Shown here: piece after piece, positions 53,028 to 61,742 of the stretch
Layout: every line of letters begins with the position of its first letter
How positions within the stretch are numbered: position 1 is the stretch's first letter
NCBI RefSeq assembly: GCF_008119785.1
Contig: NZ_VSFA01000005.1
Span: 124,001 to 188,000 of the forward strand
DNA: 64,000 nucleotides
Source: Micromonospora sp. MP36
GTDB lineage: Bacteria > Actinomycetota > Actinomycetes > Mycobacteriales > Micromonosporaceae
Direction: 5' to 3'
The notes under the pieces: generated by a model
Database searches by the model: none
Seen by the model: only the letters and a program-made list of their open reading frames with translations
Told to the model about the DNA's origin: nothing
Made by a program: the position numbers and the translations under genes

Positions 53028-53695
53028 CGACGGGCCCGAACGGAGCGGGGGAGCCACGTGTTGCGGTGCCAGGTACGCCACGGCGGCCGGAGCGGGGCAC
53101 GGCGATGACCGGGGCGGACTCGACCGTGGGCCCGGTACCTCTGCTCAACGCGGCGAACGTGCTCACCGGGGTGCGGCTGGTGCTGGTGCCGGTCTTCGCC
53201 GCCTCGGTGGTCGCCTCCGACATGATCGACGCGGGCTGGCGGATGGCCGCCTGCCTGATCTTCGTGGTCGCCTCGGCGACCGATCTCGTGGACGGCTGGA
53301 TCGCGCGTCGGTTCGCACTGGTGACCTCGCTCGGCAAGGTCGCCGACCCGATCGCCGACAAGGCGCTCACCGGCGCCGCCCTGGTGCTGCTCTCCTGGTA
53401 CGACCGGCTGCCCTGGTGGGTCACCATGGTGATCCTGGTCCGGGAGCTGGGCATCACGGCGCTGCGCTTCTGGGTGATCCGGCACGGGGTGATCGCGGCC
53501 AGCCGGGGCGGCAAGATCAAGACGGCGCTGCAGATCCTCGCCATCACCTGGTACCTCTGGCCGATGCCGGACCCGCTGGCCGTCGTGGGGCCGTGGATCA
53601 TGGGCGCCGCGGTCGTCGTCACCGTGCTGACCGGTTTCGACTACATCGCCCAGGCTCTCCGCCTCCGCCGCCCCGCCGAGCGGGAGGATGGATAG
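53024..53695 (+). CDS. pgsA: CDP-diacylglycerol-glycerol-3-phosphate 3-phosphatidyltransferase
   Basis: A 223-residue membrane enzyme of phosphatidylglycerol synthesis. The CDP-alcohol phosphotransferase motif D-x2-D-G-x2-A-R-x8-G-x3-D-x3-D is complete in '[27 protein letters not shown]'. Around it are about five membrane helices. The N-terminal ~35 residues are hydrophilic; a second ATG at 53105 (MTGADSTVG) may be the functional start, although the GTG at 53024 overlaps the rimO stop. Confidence 0.93.
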   Translation: MTTGPNGAGEPRVAVPGTPRRPERGTAMTGADSTVGPVPLLNAANVLTGVRLVLVPVFAASVVASDMIDAGWRMAACLIFVVASATDLVDGWIARRFALVTSLGKVADPIADKALTGAALVLLSWYDRLPWWVTMVILVRELGITALRFWVIRHGVIAASRGGKIKTALQILAITWYLWPMPDPLAVVGPWIMGAAVVVTVLTGFDYIAQALRLRRPAEREDG

Positions 53696-53725
53696 GCCGA
53701 GGCGGGAAGGGGAAGGTTCTGGGGC

Positions 53726-54301
53726 ATGGATGATCGGGACGCGCAGGGGGAACGGCCCGTCGGCAGTCCGGCGGCCGGGGTGGTGCACAGCCTGTCGGAG
53801 CGGCACGAGACGTTGGCCACCGTCGAGTCCCTCACCGGTGGGCTGCTCTCCGCCTCGATCGTGGAGATCGCCGGGGTGAGCGGGACGTACCGGGGCGGGC
53901 TGGTGGTCTACGCCACTGAGCTGAAGGCGCAGCTGGCCGGCGTACCCGAGGACCTGCTGGCGGAGCGCGGACCGGTCGACCCGGACGTGGCCGCGGCCCT
54001 CGCCGAGGGCGGGCGGCGTCGCTGCGGCGCCGACTGGGGGCTGGCCACCACCGGGGTGGCCGGCCCGGAACCGCAGGACGGCAAGCCGGTCGGCCTGGTG
54101 TACGTCGCCGTCGCCGGCCCCGACGGCACCCAGGTACGCCAGCTCGACCTCGACGGCGGCCGCGCACACATCCGGTCCGCCGCGGTGATCGAGGCGCTGC
54201 GGTTGCTCGCCGACCGTTTGCACGCCGCCAACGAGCGGGACGCCGGCGCCGCCGCCGGTGGGACGGACGACGCCGACCGGGCCGGGGCGGGCCACCGGTG
54301 A
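53726..54301 (+). CDS. cinA: CinA C-terminal (PncC-type) nicotinamide-nucleotide amidohydrolase
   Basis: A 191-residue stand-alone CinA C-terminal domain that deamidates nicotinamide mononucleotide in the NAD cycle. The catalytic Ser region is '[40 protein letters not shown]', later '[31 protein letters not shown]'. The N-terminal COG1058 domain of longer CinA proteins is absent, as is usual in this cluster. The pgsA-cinA-clgR order is typical of actinobacteria. Confidence 0.92.
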   Translation: MDDRDAQGERPVGSPAAGVVHSLSERHETLATVESLTGGLLSASIVEIAGVSGTYRGGLVVYATELKAQLAGVPEDLLAERGPVDPDVAAALAEGGRRRCGADWGLATTGVAGPEPQDGKPVGLVYVAVAGPDGTQVRQLDLDGGRAHIRSAAVIEALRLLADRLHAANERDAGAAAGGTDDADRAGAGHR

Positions 54302-54500
54302 GCCGTCGGGTCGCGGGGCGGCCGACCGACCCTCCCGGCCGGCTCCGCGCGATTCAAGGGGCGGGGCGGGATGTCGGCGAGGCGGCCAACGGGTACGGTT
54401 GCGGGAAGGCTCCGACGGACGACGTCGGCGCCGGGGCGGTCCGCCGCGCCCGGCGTGGCACGACCGGCCGGAGATGGTGGTCCCGTCAGGGGGAGGTGCG

Positions 54501-54950
54501 ATGGTCCTGCTACGCCGGGTGATCGGTGACGCTCTGCGGGCGCGCCGGCAGGGGCAACACCGCACCCTCCGCGAAGTCTCCTCCGCCGCCAACGTGAGCC
54601 TCGGTTACCTCTCCGAGATCGAGCGCGGCCAGAAGGAGCCCTCCAGCGAGCTGCTGGCCGCGATCTGTGACGCGCTCGGCGCCCGCCTCTCCGAGCTGCT
54701 CCGCGAGGTCAGCGACACGGTCGCCCTGGCCGAGCAGATGCCCGGGGTGCTGGTCCCGGTGGCCGACCAGCCGGTCGAGTCGACTCCGGTCGCCCCGCCC
54801 GCCGTCCGCAAGGCGACCAACCGGAGCGTCCGTCAGGTTTCCTCCGACGGGTCGGTGGCCGTCCAGGTCCGCCAGGACTCGCCGCTCAAGGCGACGCTGC
54901 GCAGCACCCGGGTCCGTTCCGCGGACCGGGACGTCGTCTGCGCCGCCTGA
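54501..54950 (+). CDS. clgR: ClgR-type XRE regulator of Clp protease and envelope stress genes
   Basis: A 149-residue protein. The HTH is '[59 protein letters not shown]', as in ClgR. The C-terminus ends in CAA, similar to the AA-type degradation signal by which Streptomyces ClgR is removed by ClpP. It precedes pspA and pspM, and in mycobacteria clgR activates the same genes. ATG 54501 has GGGGGAGG upstream. Confidence 0.9.
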   Translation: MVLLRRVIGDALRARRQGQHRTLREVSSAANVSLGYLSEIERGQKEPSSELLAAICDALGARLSELLREVSDTVALAEQMPGVLVPVADQPVESTPVAPPAVRKATNRSVRQVSSDGSVAVQVRQDSPLKATLRSTRVRSADRDVVCAA

Positions 54951-55125
54951 TCCGCCGCGCCGCGCCATGGCCGCCGGTGGCGACCGCCGCGTACTGTTGA
55001 TCAGAGTTGTCCGGGTGCCATGCTGGCGTCGGGCTGGGACGATGGAGGCACACCGTCCGGCCTGCCGGCCGACCCCGCCCGGCCTGGTCAAAGCGGCGCG
55101 ACGCTACTGAGGGGACAACGCGGAG

Positions 55126-55992
55126 ATGGCGAACCCGTTCGTCAAGGGTTGGAAATACCTGATGGCGCTCTTCGGCTCGAAGATCGACGAGCACGCCGAC
55201 CCGAAGGTGCAGATCCAGCAGGCCATCGAGGAGGCCCAGCGGCAGCACCAGGCGCTGGTCCAGCAGGCGGCCGCGGTGATCGGTAACCAGCGCCAGCTCG
55301 AGATGAAGCTGTCCCGGCAGATGTCCGAGGTCGAGCAGCTCCAGGCCAACGCCCGGCAGGCCCTGGTCCTGGCCGACCAGGCCCGGACCCGGGGCGACGA
55401 GACCGAGGCGGGGCGGTACGAGCAGTCCGCGCAGCTGCTCGCCACCCAGCTGGTCTCCGCCGAGCAGGCCGCCGAGGACCTCAAGACGTTGCACGACCAG
55501 GCGCTCGGCGCGGCCGCGCAGGCCCGCAAGGCGGTCGAGAACAACTCGATGATCCTCCAGCAGAAGCTGGCCGAGCGGACCAAGCTGCTCAGCCAGCTCG
55601 AGCAGGCCAAGATGCAGGAGAGCGTGGCCCGCTCGCTGGAGTCCATGTCCGCGCTGACCGCGCCCGGCACCACCCCCTCCCTGGACGAGGTCCGGGACCG
55701 GATCGAGCGCCGGTACGCCACCGCGATGGGCCGGGCCGAGCTGGCCGGCAACTCCGTCGAGGGCCGGATGCTGGAGATCCAGAAGGCCACGCTCGACTCG
55801 GCCGGGACGGCGAGACTGGAGCAGATCCGGTCGAGCATGGCCGGCGAGCGGCTCACCGGCCGGCAGGAGTCCCCGGCGGTGGGGGAGGCGCAGCCCGCAC
55901 CCGCCGCCAACCCGGCCGCCGCCGCCCGGCTGGACCAGATCCGGGCCAGCATGAGCCGGGAGCGCGGCACCGGGGAGAGCACCACGAGCTGA
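55126..55992 (+). CDS. pspA: Phage shock protein A (PspA/IM30 family)
   Basis: A 288-residue coiled-coil protein that stabilises damaged membranes. '[80 protein letters not shown]' is the family N-terminus; the coiled coil runs to about residue 185. The tail contains two related modules, '[17 protein letters not shown]' and '[17 protein letters not shown]'. It is second in the clgR-pspA-pspM module. Confidence 0.94.
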   Translation: MANPFVKGWKYLMALFGSKIDEHADPKVQIQQAIEEAQRQHQALVQQAAAVIGNQRQLEMKLSRQMSEVEQLQANARQALVLADQARTRGDETEAGRYEQSAQLLATQLVSAEQAAEDLKTLHDQALGAAAQARKAVENNSMILQQKLAERTKLLSQLEQAKMQESVARSLESMSALTAPGTTPSLDEVRDRIERRYATAMGRAELAGNSVEGRMLEIQKATLDSAGTARLEQIRSSMAGERLTGRQESPAVGEAQPAPAANPAAAARLDQIRASMSRERGTGESTTS

Positions 55993-56008
55993 GGGGCGGG
56001 GGAGACTG

Positions 56009-56788
56009 ATGGTGGATGAGCGGACGCGACACTTCCGCCGGCTGCGCCGGTTGCGGCGGTCCGCCCGGCGGTGGAGCGTCCTGGCCGGCGGGCTCGGCGG
56101 GGCGGCGGCGGTGCTGACCCCGTACGCCGGGCTCGGCCTGCCGGACGCCGCCTGGGCCGGTGCCGCCGGCAGCGCCATCGCCGTCGCCGCCTGGCGCTGG
56201 GCGGACCTCCGCGCGCTGGCCGCCGTGCCGGCGCCGCCGGCCCTCGATCCGGCCGAGGCCGCCGCCCGCTCCCGCGCCCGGCTGGTCGCCGCCGTGGAGC
56301 GGCTGCCCGTCGGCCCCGGCGTCCTGTCCGAGGTACGCCGGGTCCGCTCCCGCCTGGCGCTGCGCGGCACCTCGGCGGCCAACGCATGGGTCCGGCTGGA
56401 CCGGGCGGCGCTGACGCTGGCCGGGATGACCGGGCGGCTGACCGGGCTGGCCGAGCCGGCGGTCCAGGAGGCCGCCGAGGCCGACCGCTCCCTGCGCGAC
56501 CTGGCCCACCGGGTGGCCAGCGTGGAGCGGGCCCTCAAACTCGCCCCGGGCGAGGCCCAGGGGCCGCTCGCCGAGGCCCACGGCACCCTGGCCGCCCAGT
56601 TGGAGAGCGGGGTTTCCGCGTACGAGCAGCTGGTGGTGGCCGCCGCCGGCTACGTCGCCGAGGACGCCCGGCCCAGCACCGAGCACCCGGCCGCCGGCCG
56701 CCTCACCGAGGCGACCGACCTGCTGCACGGCGTCGCGTCGGCCCTGGCCGAACTGCGCACCGCCAACCCCCCGCTCCGCACCCCCTGA
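56009..56788 (+). CDS. pspM: PspM-type envelope stress protein
   Basis: A 259-residue protein. The basic N-terminus (RHFRRLRRLRRSARRW) is followed by two hydrophobic helices (about 22-62), then a long Ala/Arg/Glu-rich helical domain. In mycobacteria PspM (Rv2743c type) is encoded directly after pspA and binds it at the membrane. Similarity here is by context, size and two-helix topology rather than strong motifs. ATG 56009 follows GGGGCGGGGGA. Confidence 0.75.
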   Translation: MVDERTRHFRRLRRLRRSARRWSVLAGGLGGAAAVLTPYAGLGLPDAAWAGAAGSAIAVAAWRWADLRALAAVPAPPALDPAEAAARSRARLVAAVERLPVGPGVLSEVRRVRSRLALRGTSAANAWVRLDRAALTLAGMTGRLTGLAEPAVQEAAEADRSLRDLAHRVASVERALKLAPGEAQGPLAEAHGTLAAQLESGVSAYEQLVVAAAGYVAEDARPSTEHPAAGRLTEATDLLHGVASALAELRTANPPLRTP

Positions 56789-56795
56789 CCGGCCT

Positions 56796-56850
56796 GCGTT
56801 GACCAAGACGTTTGCGGGCGAATTCCTGACGTGACCCTCTTGATCGACGC
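56796..56850. terminator. Bidirectional hairpin between convergent genes
   Basis: Arms GCGTTGACCAAGA (56796-56808) and TCTTGATCGACGC (56838-56850) pair with one G-T and one mismatch. It separates pspM from the convergent multicopper-oxidase-like gene. Confidence 0.55.
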
Positions 56851-56859
56851 CGCGGGTGG

Positions 56860-59800
56860 TCAGTCGGGGGTGGTGATGGGGATGGGGCCGGTCCAGGCGG
56901 ACGTGCCGACGACGTTGAACGACCGGATCCGGTAGTGGTAGGTGACGCCCCGGGCCAGCCCGGTGTTGGTGAAGCCACGGCCGGTGACGCCGAAGGCGGC
57001 CAACTCGCGGGTGAACCCGGGGTCGAGGGCGCGCTGCACCACGAACCCGGACCCGGGTCCGGTGGGCGTGCTGGCGGACCAACTCAGGATCACCGTGGCG
57101 GTGTCCGGGGCGGGTGCGGTCGTGGTGGCGCACACCCCGGTCGGCACCCCGGGCCGGGGCGGGGTGGTCACCGTCGCCACCGTCGACCAGGGTGAGGCGG
57201 CGCCCAGGTACGTGGTGCGTACCCGGTAGTAGTACGTGGTGTTCGGGGCGACCGCCGCGTCGAGGTGCGCGTCGTCGACCGCGATGGCGGTGGTCCCCGG
57301 CCCGCTGGTGAACGTCGGGTTGGTGGCCCGCTGCACGTCCACGCCGGTGGCGAACGAGCGGTTGGCCCAACGCAGCGCGACCCGCAGCGGTGCGGCCGGT
57401 GGCACCGCCGCGGTCAGCTTCGCCGGGGAGGTGAGCTGCACCGACGCCGGGACGCTGTTCGACCAGGTCGAGCAGCTCACCGCGTTCTCCGCCCGGATCC
57501 GGTAGTGGTACGTGACCCCCGGCGTCACCGTCGCGTCGGTGTACCGGGTGGCGGTGGCCGCCACGGTGATCTCGGTGAGCCCGGCGATAAAGGTGGCGTC
57601 GGTGGCCCGCTGCAGCAGGTGACTGGTCGCCGGCGGGCGGCTGCCGTTGCCCGTCCAGGCCAGCGCGATGGCCGGTAGTGCGGTGGCCGACCCGGGTGCC
57701 GGGGTGGCGGTCAGCCCGGTCGGCGCCTTGGGTGCGACCCGCAGCACCAGGGGCCGGCTCATGCCCTGGTCGCGCAGCCCCGCCGACCGCGTCTGCCAGC
57801 GGTACTCCCAGCCAAGGTTGACCAGCTGGTTGACCACCGTGGCGGGCCGCCCGTCGACCGGACTCACCGGGCTGGCGTCGAGGCGGACGCCGGCCGGCCG
57901 CGTGGGGTCGAGCAGCCGTACGCTGTCGCCGATCTTGAACGGCAGGCTGGGCGGGACCGGGCGCAGCGCCACGATCACATCCTCCCGCGGGTTGACCCGC
58001 ACGGTCTCCTTCCAACCCAGCTCGTTCGGGTCAGGCGGGCGGAGCGTGCCGTCCCAGCCGACCCGGTTGACCAGTTGCAGGTCGCAGCCCTCGACGTGCA
58101 CCGGCTGAGTGGCCGGCGCGTCCCCGACGATCCGCCAGAGCTGGGTGCCGTCGGCCGGGGTGCCGACCGGCACGGTGGGGTCGGTCGCGTACAGCACCTC
58201 GGTGGCCGGGTCGACCGGCCCGAGCGGCAGGGTGGCCGGGGCCAGCGGCCCGGCGTGCGGGTGGCCGACGCCGAGCCGGCCCACCGCCCGGCCGTGCCGG
58301 GGCTCGAAGACCTGCCCGACCGACTTCACCGCCAACGGCAGCGTCACCGGGGCGATCGCGCCGACCGGGGTGAAGGTCACCGAGGTGGTGCGCGCGGGAA
58401 CCAGCGTCTCCCGGGGCGTCCGGGTGCCGAAGGCGGCGTCGTACACCGGTTGCGGCACGATCGGCGGCCGCTGGCTCGCCGCGTACGCGCCGGGCAGGCG
58501 GGCGGCCAGCCTGGCCAGGTCGTACGGCGGCGCCGGGGTGCCCGCCACGCGGAACTGGAGCAGCGTCCGGGTGTTCGGGCCGTAGCCGGGCAGGGCGGCG
58601 GGGAGGCCGCCCGTCGCGGTGCGGTCCGGGGCGTCGGTGTAGTGGTCGTAGCGGGGGTCGAACCGGGGCAGCGGGGCCGGGCAGTCGTTGTAGAGGATCA
58701 GCGTGCTGCCCGGGGGGACGGCGGAGAAGTCCACCACCACGTCGGCCCGCTCGCCGGGCGCGAGCAGCAGCGTGTGCCCGTCCACGTTGAGCACGGTCGG
58801 GTCCTGGCGGTCGTACCGGTAGCCGATCGGCCGGTTCACCAGCACCGCCGGGGCGGGCAGCAGGCCGCACTCGTTGCCGATCTGGATCAGGTCCGGGCCG
58901 GCCGCGCGGTGATCCGGCACCCCGCCCTCGCGCCCGTCGGTGGGCCAGTACGCCGGCCGCCCGGGCGCGCGGACCGCGTCGACCATCGGCACCTCGCCGG
59001 CCTCCAGCTCGCCCGGATCGCCGTCGTCGGTCCACATCGGCTCGTCCGAGCACGCCCGGTAGAGCTGAAGGTGGAGGCTGCGGTCCGCGCAGGCGTTGAG
59101 GATCCGGAACCGGTACGCCCGCGGCGCCACCTCCAGGTACGGGTAGGCCACCCCGTTCACCAGCGGGGTGTCCCCGTACGCCTCGGGAACGGCTGACGGG
59201 TGCGGCACCCCCGGCGCCAGCGGCGGCTCCTCCGGTTCGGCGACCGGGTCGTGGTGCGGGTTCGGCACCGGCGCCACCCACGGGCTGCCGCCGCCGTCCG
59301 GGTCGTGCGTCCACGGCCCGTAGTCCCAACGGCCGGTGGGGTTGCTGCCGGTGCTCCGGTAGGGGTTCTGCCGTGGCTGGTAGATGTGCGGGTGCCAGAG
59401 GCTGCCCTTGGCGCCCCAGCGGTCCCGGTCCCAGGTCGGGTCCTGGGCGGCGAGCTGCGCGTCGTCCGGCACGAAGGTCTTGTCCTGGATCACCAGCGGC
59501 AGCTCGTCGGCGGGGAGCACCCCCTCGTCAACCAGCCGCTCCTCGGCGGGATCGGTGAGCAGGTAGAGGGCGAGCTGCCCGGAGTAGACGGTGAGCCGGG
59601 CCAGGCCGAGGGTGTTGTCGTGCAGCCACATCAGCCGCCCGCTCTGGTCGTTCGGGAAGTAGAGCGTGGTGGCGCCGGCGCCCGGCGGCGGCATGTCCGG
59701 CACCGGCACGACCCCCACCCCGACGGGGTACGGGGTGATCTCGCCCGCGGGCGTGACCCACTGCCACGGGTTGCCCGCGCTGATCCAGGCCGTCTGCGCG

Positions 59801-60654
59801 CCGGCCAGGTGCGGCACCGCCCGGTTCTGCGGGTACGGCGCCGGGCCGTCCCGCGGCCCGGTCCCGGCCCCGTCGACGGTCTCGTCCACCGGCAGGAAGA
59901 GCTCACCGGCCCGCCCGGTCGGAAGCTGGTTGATGAACTTGATCCGCACCGGCCGGCCGCGGCGCGCCCGGATCAGCGGCCCGACGTGCCAGGGCCGGTC
60001 CGGCGGGCTGACCGTGTTGTGCCCGGACGGGTCGGTGCCCAGGTTGAGCTGGCGGTAACCGCGCAGCCGGGTGGCGGGCAGGTCCCGGTGCAGGCGCTGC
60101 GCGTACTCCTGGAGCCCGATCTCGTAATAGTCGCAGCCGGGCCAGGTGATGGTGTCGGGCACCGCCACCGGCAGCCGGGCGCCCAGCCCGGCGGTGGCCG
60201 GCGACGGCTCCAGCGACGGCTTCAGGTCGCTGCGCGGCGCCAGACCGGCCTTCATTCGGTCCGGAGCGCCGCCTGCCGGCGTAGAGGCCGAATTGTGTGG
60301 CCGCCCGGCCTTCATTCGGTCCGGAGTGCCGCCTGGCGGCGCGGAGGCCGAATTATGGCCGCCAGCCGAGCTGGAGTTGTCGAATCCGTCCGGCACTGGC
60401 AGCGCGTCGACGAACTTGCGGATGCCCGTTCCGGGCACCGGCCGGCCGGTCCGGTCGAGGATCGGCAGCGGACTGCCGGCGAAGTTCGGCACCGGGCCGA
60501 AGCAGCGGGGTACGGCGGCCGGGTCGAGGCTGGCCGGCGCCGGCCCGGTCTCCTCCTCGGGGACCCGGGCGGCGGGCACCGTGGGCGTGTCGTCCTCGGC
60601 GGCCCGGACGGCACGGTCCGCCCAGCCCGGCCGGAATCTGCGGAACAGGGCCAT
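56860..60654 (-). CDS. Multicopper-oxidase-like protein lacking most copper ligands, with FN3 domains
   Basis: A 1264-residue protein. Residues about 45-980 follow the bacterial multicopper oxidase scaffold closely ('KFVDALP', 'DYYEIGLQEYAQ', 'NELGWKETVRVNPREDVIVALRPV', 'FKIGDSVRLLDPTRPAG'). The copper sites are changed. The HLHGGH-type motif reads HLAGAQ, the HDHAxG-type motif reads HDNTLG, the HxIHFH-type motif reads TQPVHVE, and the HCHxxGH-type motif reads WQTRSAGLR. The last ~310 residues are three fibronectin III-like domains. No signal peptide is seen. Residues about 92-151 come from nested repeats. Probably a non-catalytic binding protein. ATG 60654 has GGGGAGAG upstream. Confidence 0.85.
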   Translation of the reverse strand: MALFRRFRPGWADRAVRAAEDDTPTVPAARVPEEETGPAPASLDPAAVPRCFGPVPNFAGSPLPILDRTGRPVPGTGIRKFVDALPVPDGFDNSSSAGGHNSASAPPGGTPDRMKAGRPHNSASTPAGGAPDRMKAGLAPRSDLKPSLEPSPATAGLGARLPVAVPDTITWPGCDYYEIGLQEYAQRLHRDLPATRLRGYRQLNLGTDPSGHNTVSPPDRPWHVGPLIRARRGRPVRIKFINQLPTGRAGELFLPVDETVDGAGTGPRDGPAPYPQNRAVPHLAGAQTAWISAGNPWQWVTPAGEITPYPVGVGVVPVPDMPPPGAGATTLYFPNDQSGRLMWLHDNTLGLARLTVYSGQLALYLLTDPAEERLVDEGVLPADELPLVIQDKTFVPDDAQLAAQDPTWDRDRWGAKGSLWHPHIYQPRQNPYRSTGSNPTGRWDYGPWTHDPDGGGSPWVAPVPNPHHDPVAEPEEPPLAPGVPHPSAVPEAYGDTPLVNGVAYPYLEVAPRAYRFRILNACADRSLHLQLYRACSDEPMWTDDGDPGELEAGEVPMVDAVRAPGRPAYWPTDGREGGVPDHRAAGPDLIQIGNECGLLPAPAVLVNRPIGYRYDRQDPTVLNVDGHTLLLAPGERADVVVDFSAVPPGSTLILYNDCPAPLPRFDPRYDHYTDAPDRTATGGLPAALPGYGPNTRTLLQFRVAGTPAPPYDLARLAARLPGAYAASQRPPIVPQPVYDAAFGTRTPRETLVPARTTSVTFTPVGAIAPVTLPLAVKSVGQVFEPRHGRAVGRLGVGHPHAGPLAPATLPLGPVDPATEVLYATDPTVPVGTPADGTQLWRIVGDAPATQPVHVEGCDLQLVNRVGWDGTLRPPDPNELGWKETVRVNPREDVIVALRPVPPSLPFKIGDSVRLLDPTRPAGVRLDASPVSPVDGRPATVVNQLVNLGWEYRWQTRSAGLRDQGMSRPLVLRVAPKAPTGLTATPAPGSATALPAIALAWTGNGSRPPATSHLLQRATDATFIAGLTEITVAATATRYTDATVTPGVTYHYRIRAENAVSCSTWSNSVPASVQLTSPAKLTAAVPPAAPLRVALRWANRSFATGVDVQRATNPTFTSGPGTTAIAVDDAHLDAAVAPNTTYYYRVRTTYLGAASPWSTVATVTTPPRPGVPTGVCATTTAPAPDTATVILSWSASTPTGPGSGFVVQRALDPGFTRELAAFGVTGRGFTNTGLARGVTYHYRIRSFNVVGTSAWTGPIPITTPD
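60202..60382. repeat. Nested A-B-B-A repeat cluster inside a coding sequence
   Basis: A family A element (arms CGACGGCTTCAGG and CTGGAGTTGTCG) is split in its loop by two direct family B copies (60246-60305 and 60306-60363). It is preceded by an extra A arm CGACGGCTCCAG, as in the nested pair at 14782. All of it is translated in frame. Confidence 0.85.
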
Positions 60655-60896
60655 GGCTCTCCCCGGGATCGGGGCGGGTACGCGCCACGCCGACGTGGCG
60701 GGCGTACCCGCTGCTGACGATCGGTGAGCAGTCAACCGCAGCATGCGACTCGGAAGCCCGAGGAGGGAAGTACCCAATCGTCCCTATCTCGGGCGATCTT
60801 GGCGATTCATGGAAGTTCCACGAACCCACCGCCGGGGTCAGCGGTCGAAGTGGATCTCCGCAGGGAGCTGGTCGGCGACTCCGACCAGCCGGGAGG
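60655..60896. other. Intergenic region upstream of the multicopper-oxidase-like gene
   Basis: About 240 bp between the 5' end of the multicopper-oxidase-like gene and the 3' end of the Nei-type gene. An in-frame ATG at 60777 would extend the large protein by 41 residues, but composition and the ribosome-binding site favour 60654. I see no other feature. Confidence 0.4.
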
Positions 60897-61700
60897 TCAG
60901 GAGCGGTCCGGCTGGCAGGCGGGGCACCAGTAGGTGACCCGCTCGCCCAGTTCCGCCTGCTGGACGGCGGTGCCGCAGCGCCGGCAGGGCTGGGCCCGGC
61001 GGCCGTACACGTAGCTGGTCTGCCCCCGCCGCAGTGAGCCGGTGGTGCTCTGCGTCCAGCGGCCCCGGTTCGCGGCGAGCAACCGCTGCGCGAGCACGAC
61101 CGTGCCGGCCAGGTCGGGCACCGCGCCGACCCGCGTCCACGGCGAGATGCCGCGCAGGAAGAGCACCTCGCACTTGTACAAGTTGCCCACCCCGGCCAGG
61201 TTGCGCTGGTCCAGCAGCGCCTCGCCGATGGTCTCGTCCGGGCGGGCGGCCAGCCGGCGGACCGCCTCGTCCGGGTCCCAGTCCGGCCCGAGCAGATCCG
61301 GCCCGAGATGGCCGACCAGCGACTCCTCCGCCGCGGTCGGGATCAGGGCCAGCTCGTGCAGGTGGTAGCCGACCGCGACCGCGCCGGGGGAGCGGAACAC
61401 CACCCGGATCAGGTGCGCCGGCCGGGCCGCCCACCGCTCGCCCGGGGCGTACGCGCGCCAGGCGCCGTCCATCCGCAGATGCGAGTGCAGCGTCCAGTCC
61501 CGCCCGCCGGTGTGCCCCTCGGGTGCGGTGAGCCGGAGCAGCAGGTGCTTGCCCCGGCTGGCCGATTCGCGGACGGTCCAGCCGGCCAGGTCGGTCGCGG
61601 CGAGCTGCGGCACCCGGAAGTCGGAACCGGTGAGCCGGGCACCGGCCAGGGCGCGCTGGAGGACGCGGGCGGTGTTCCAGACGGTGTCACCTTCGGGCAC
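60897..61700 (-). CDS. Fpg/Nei family DNA glycosylase (Nei2 type)
   Basis: A 267-residue base-excision enzyme for oxidised pyrimidines. The N-terminus 'MPEGDTVWNTARVLQRALAG' supplies the catalytic Pro2/Glu3. The middle has the H2TH region 'IGEALLDQRNLAGVGNLYKCEVLFLRGISPWTRVG'. The C-terminal zinc finger has four Cys in 'CRRCGTAVQQAELGERVTYWCPAC', with 'GQTSYVYGRRAQ' before it. The PEGDTV start distinguishes it from Fpg (PELPEV). ATG 61700. Confidence 0.93.
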   Translation of the reverse strand: MPEGDTVWNTARVLQRALAGARLTGSDFRVPQLAATDLAGWTVRESASRGKHLLLRLTAPEGHTGGRDWTLHSHLRMDGAWRAYAPGERWAARPAHLIRVVFRSPGAVAVGYHLHELALIPTAAEESLVGHLGPDLLGPDWDPDEAVRRLAARPDETIGEALLDQRNLAGVGNLYKCEVLFLRGISPWTRVGAVPDLAGTVVLAQRLLAANRGRWTQSTTGSLRRGQTSYVYGRRAQPCRRCGTAVQQAELGERVTYWCPACQPDRS

Positions 61701-61742
61701 CCCTCCATCCTCCCTCGCCCCGCCCGGCCCGCACCCGGTGGC

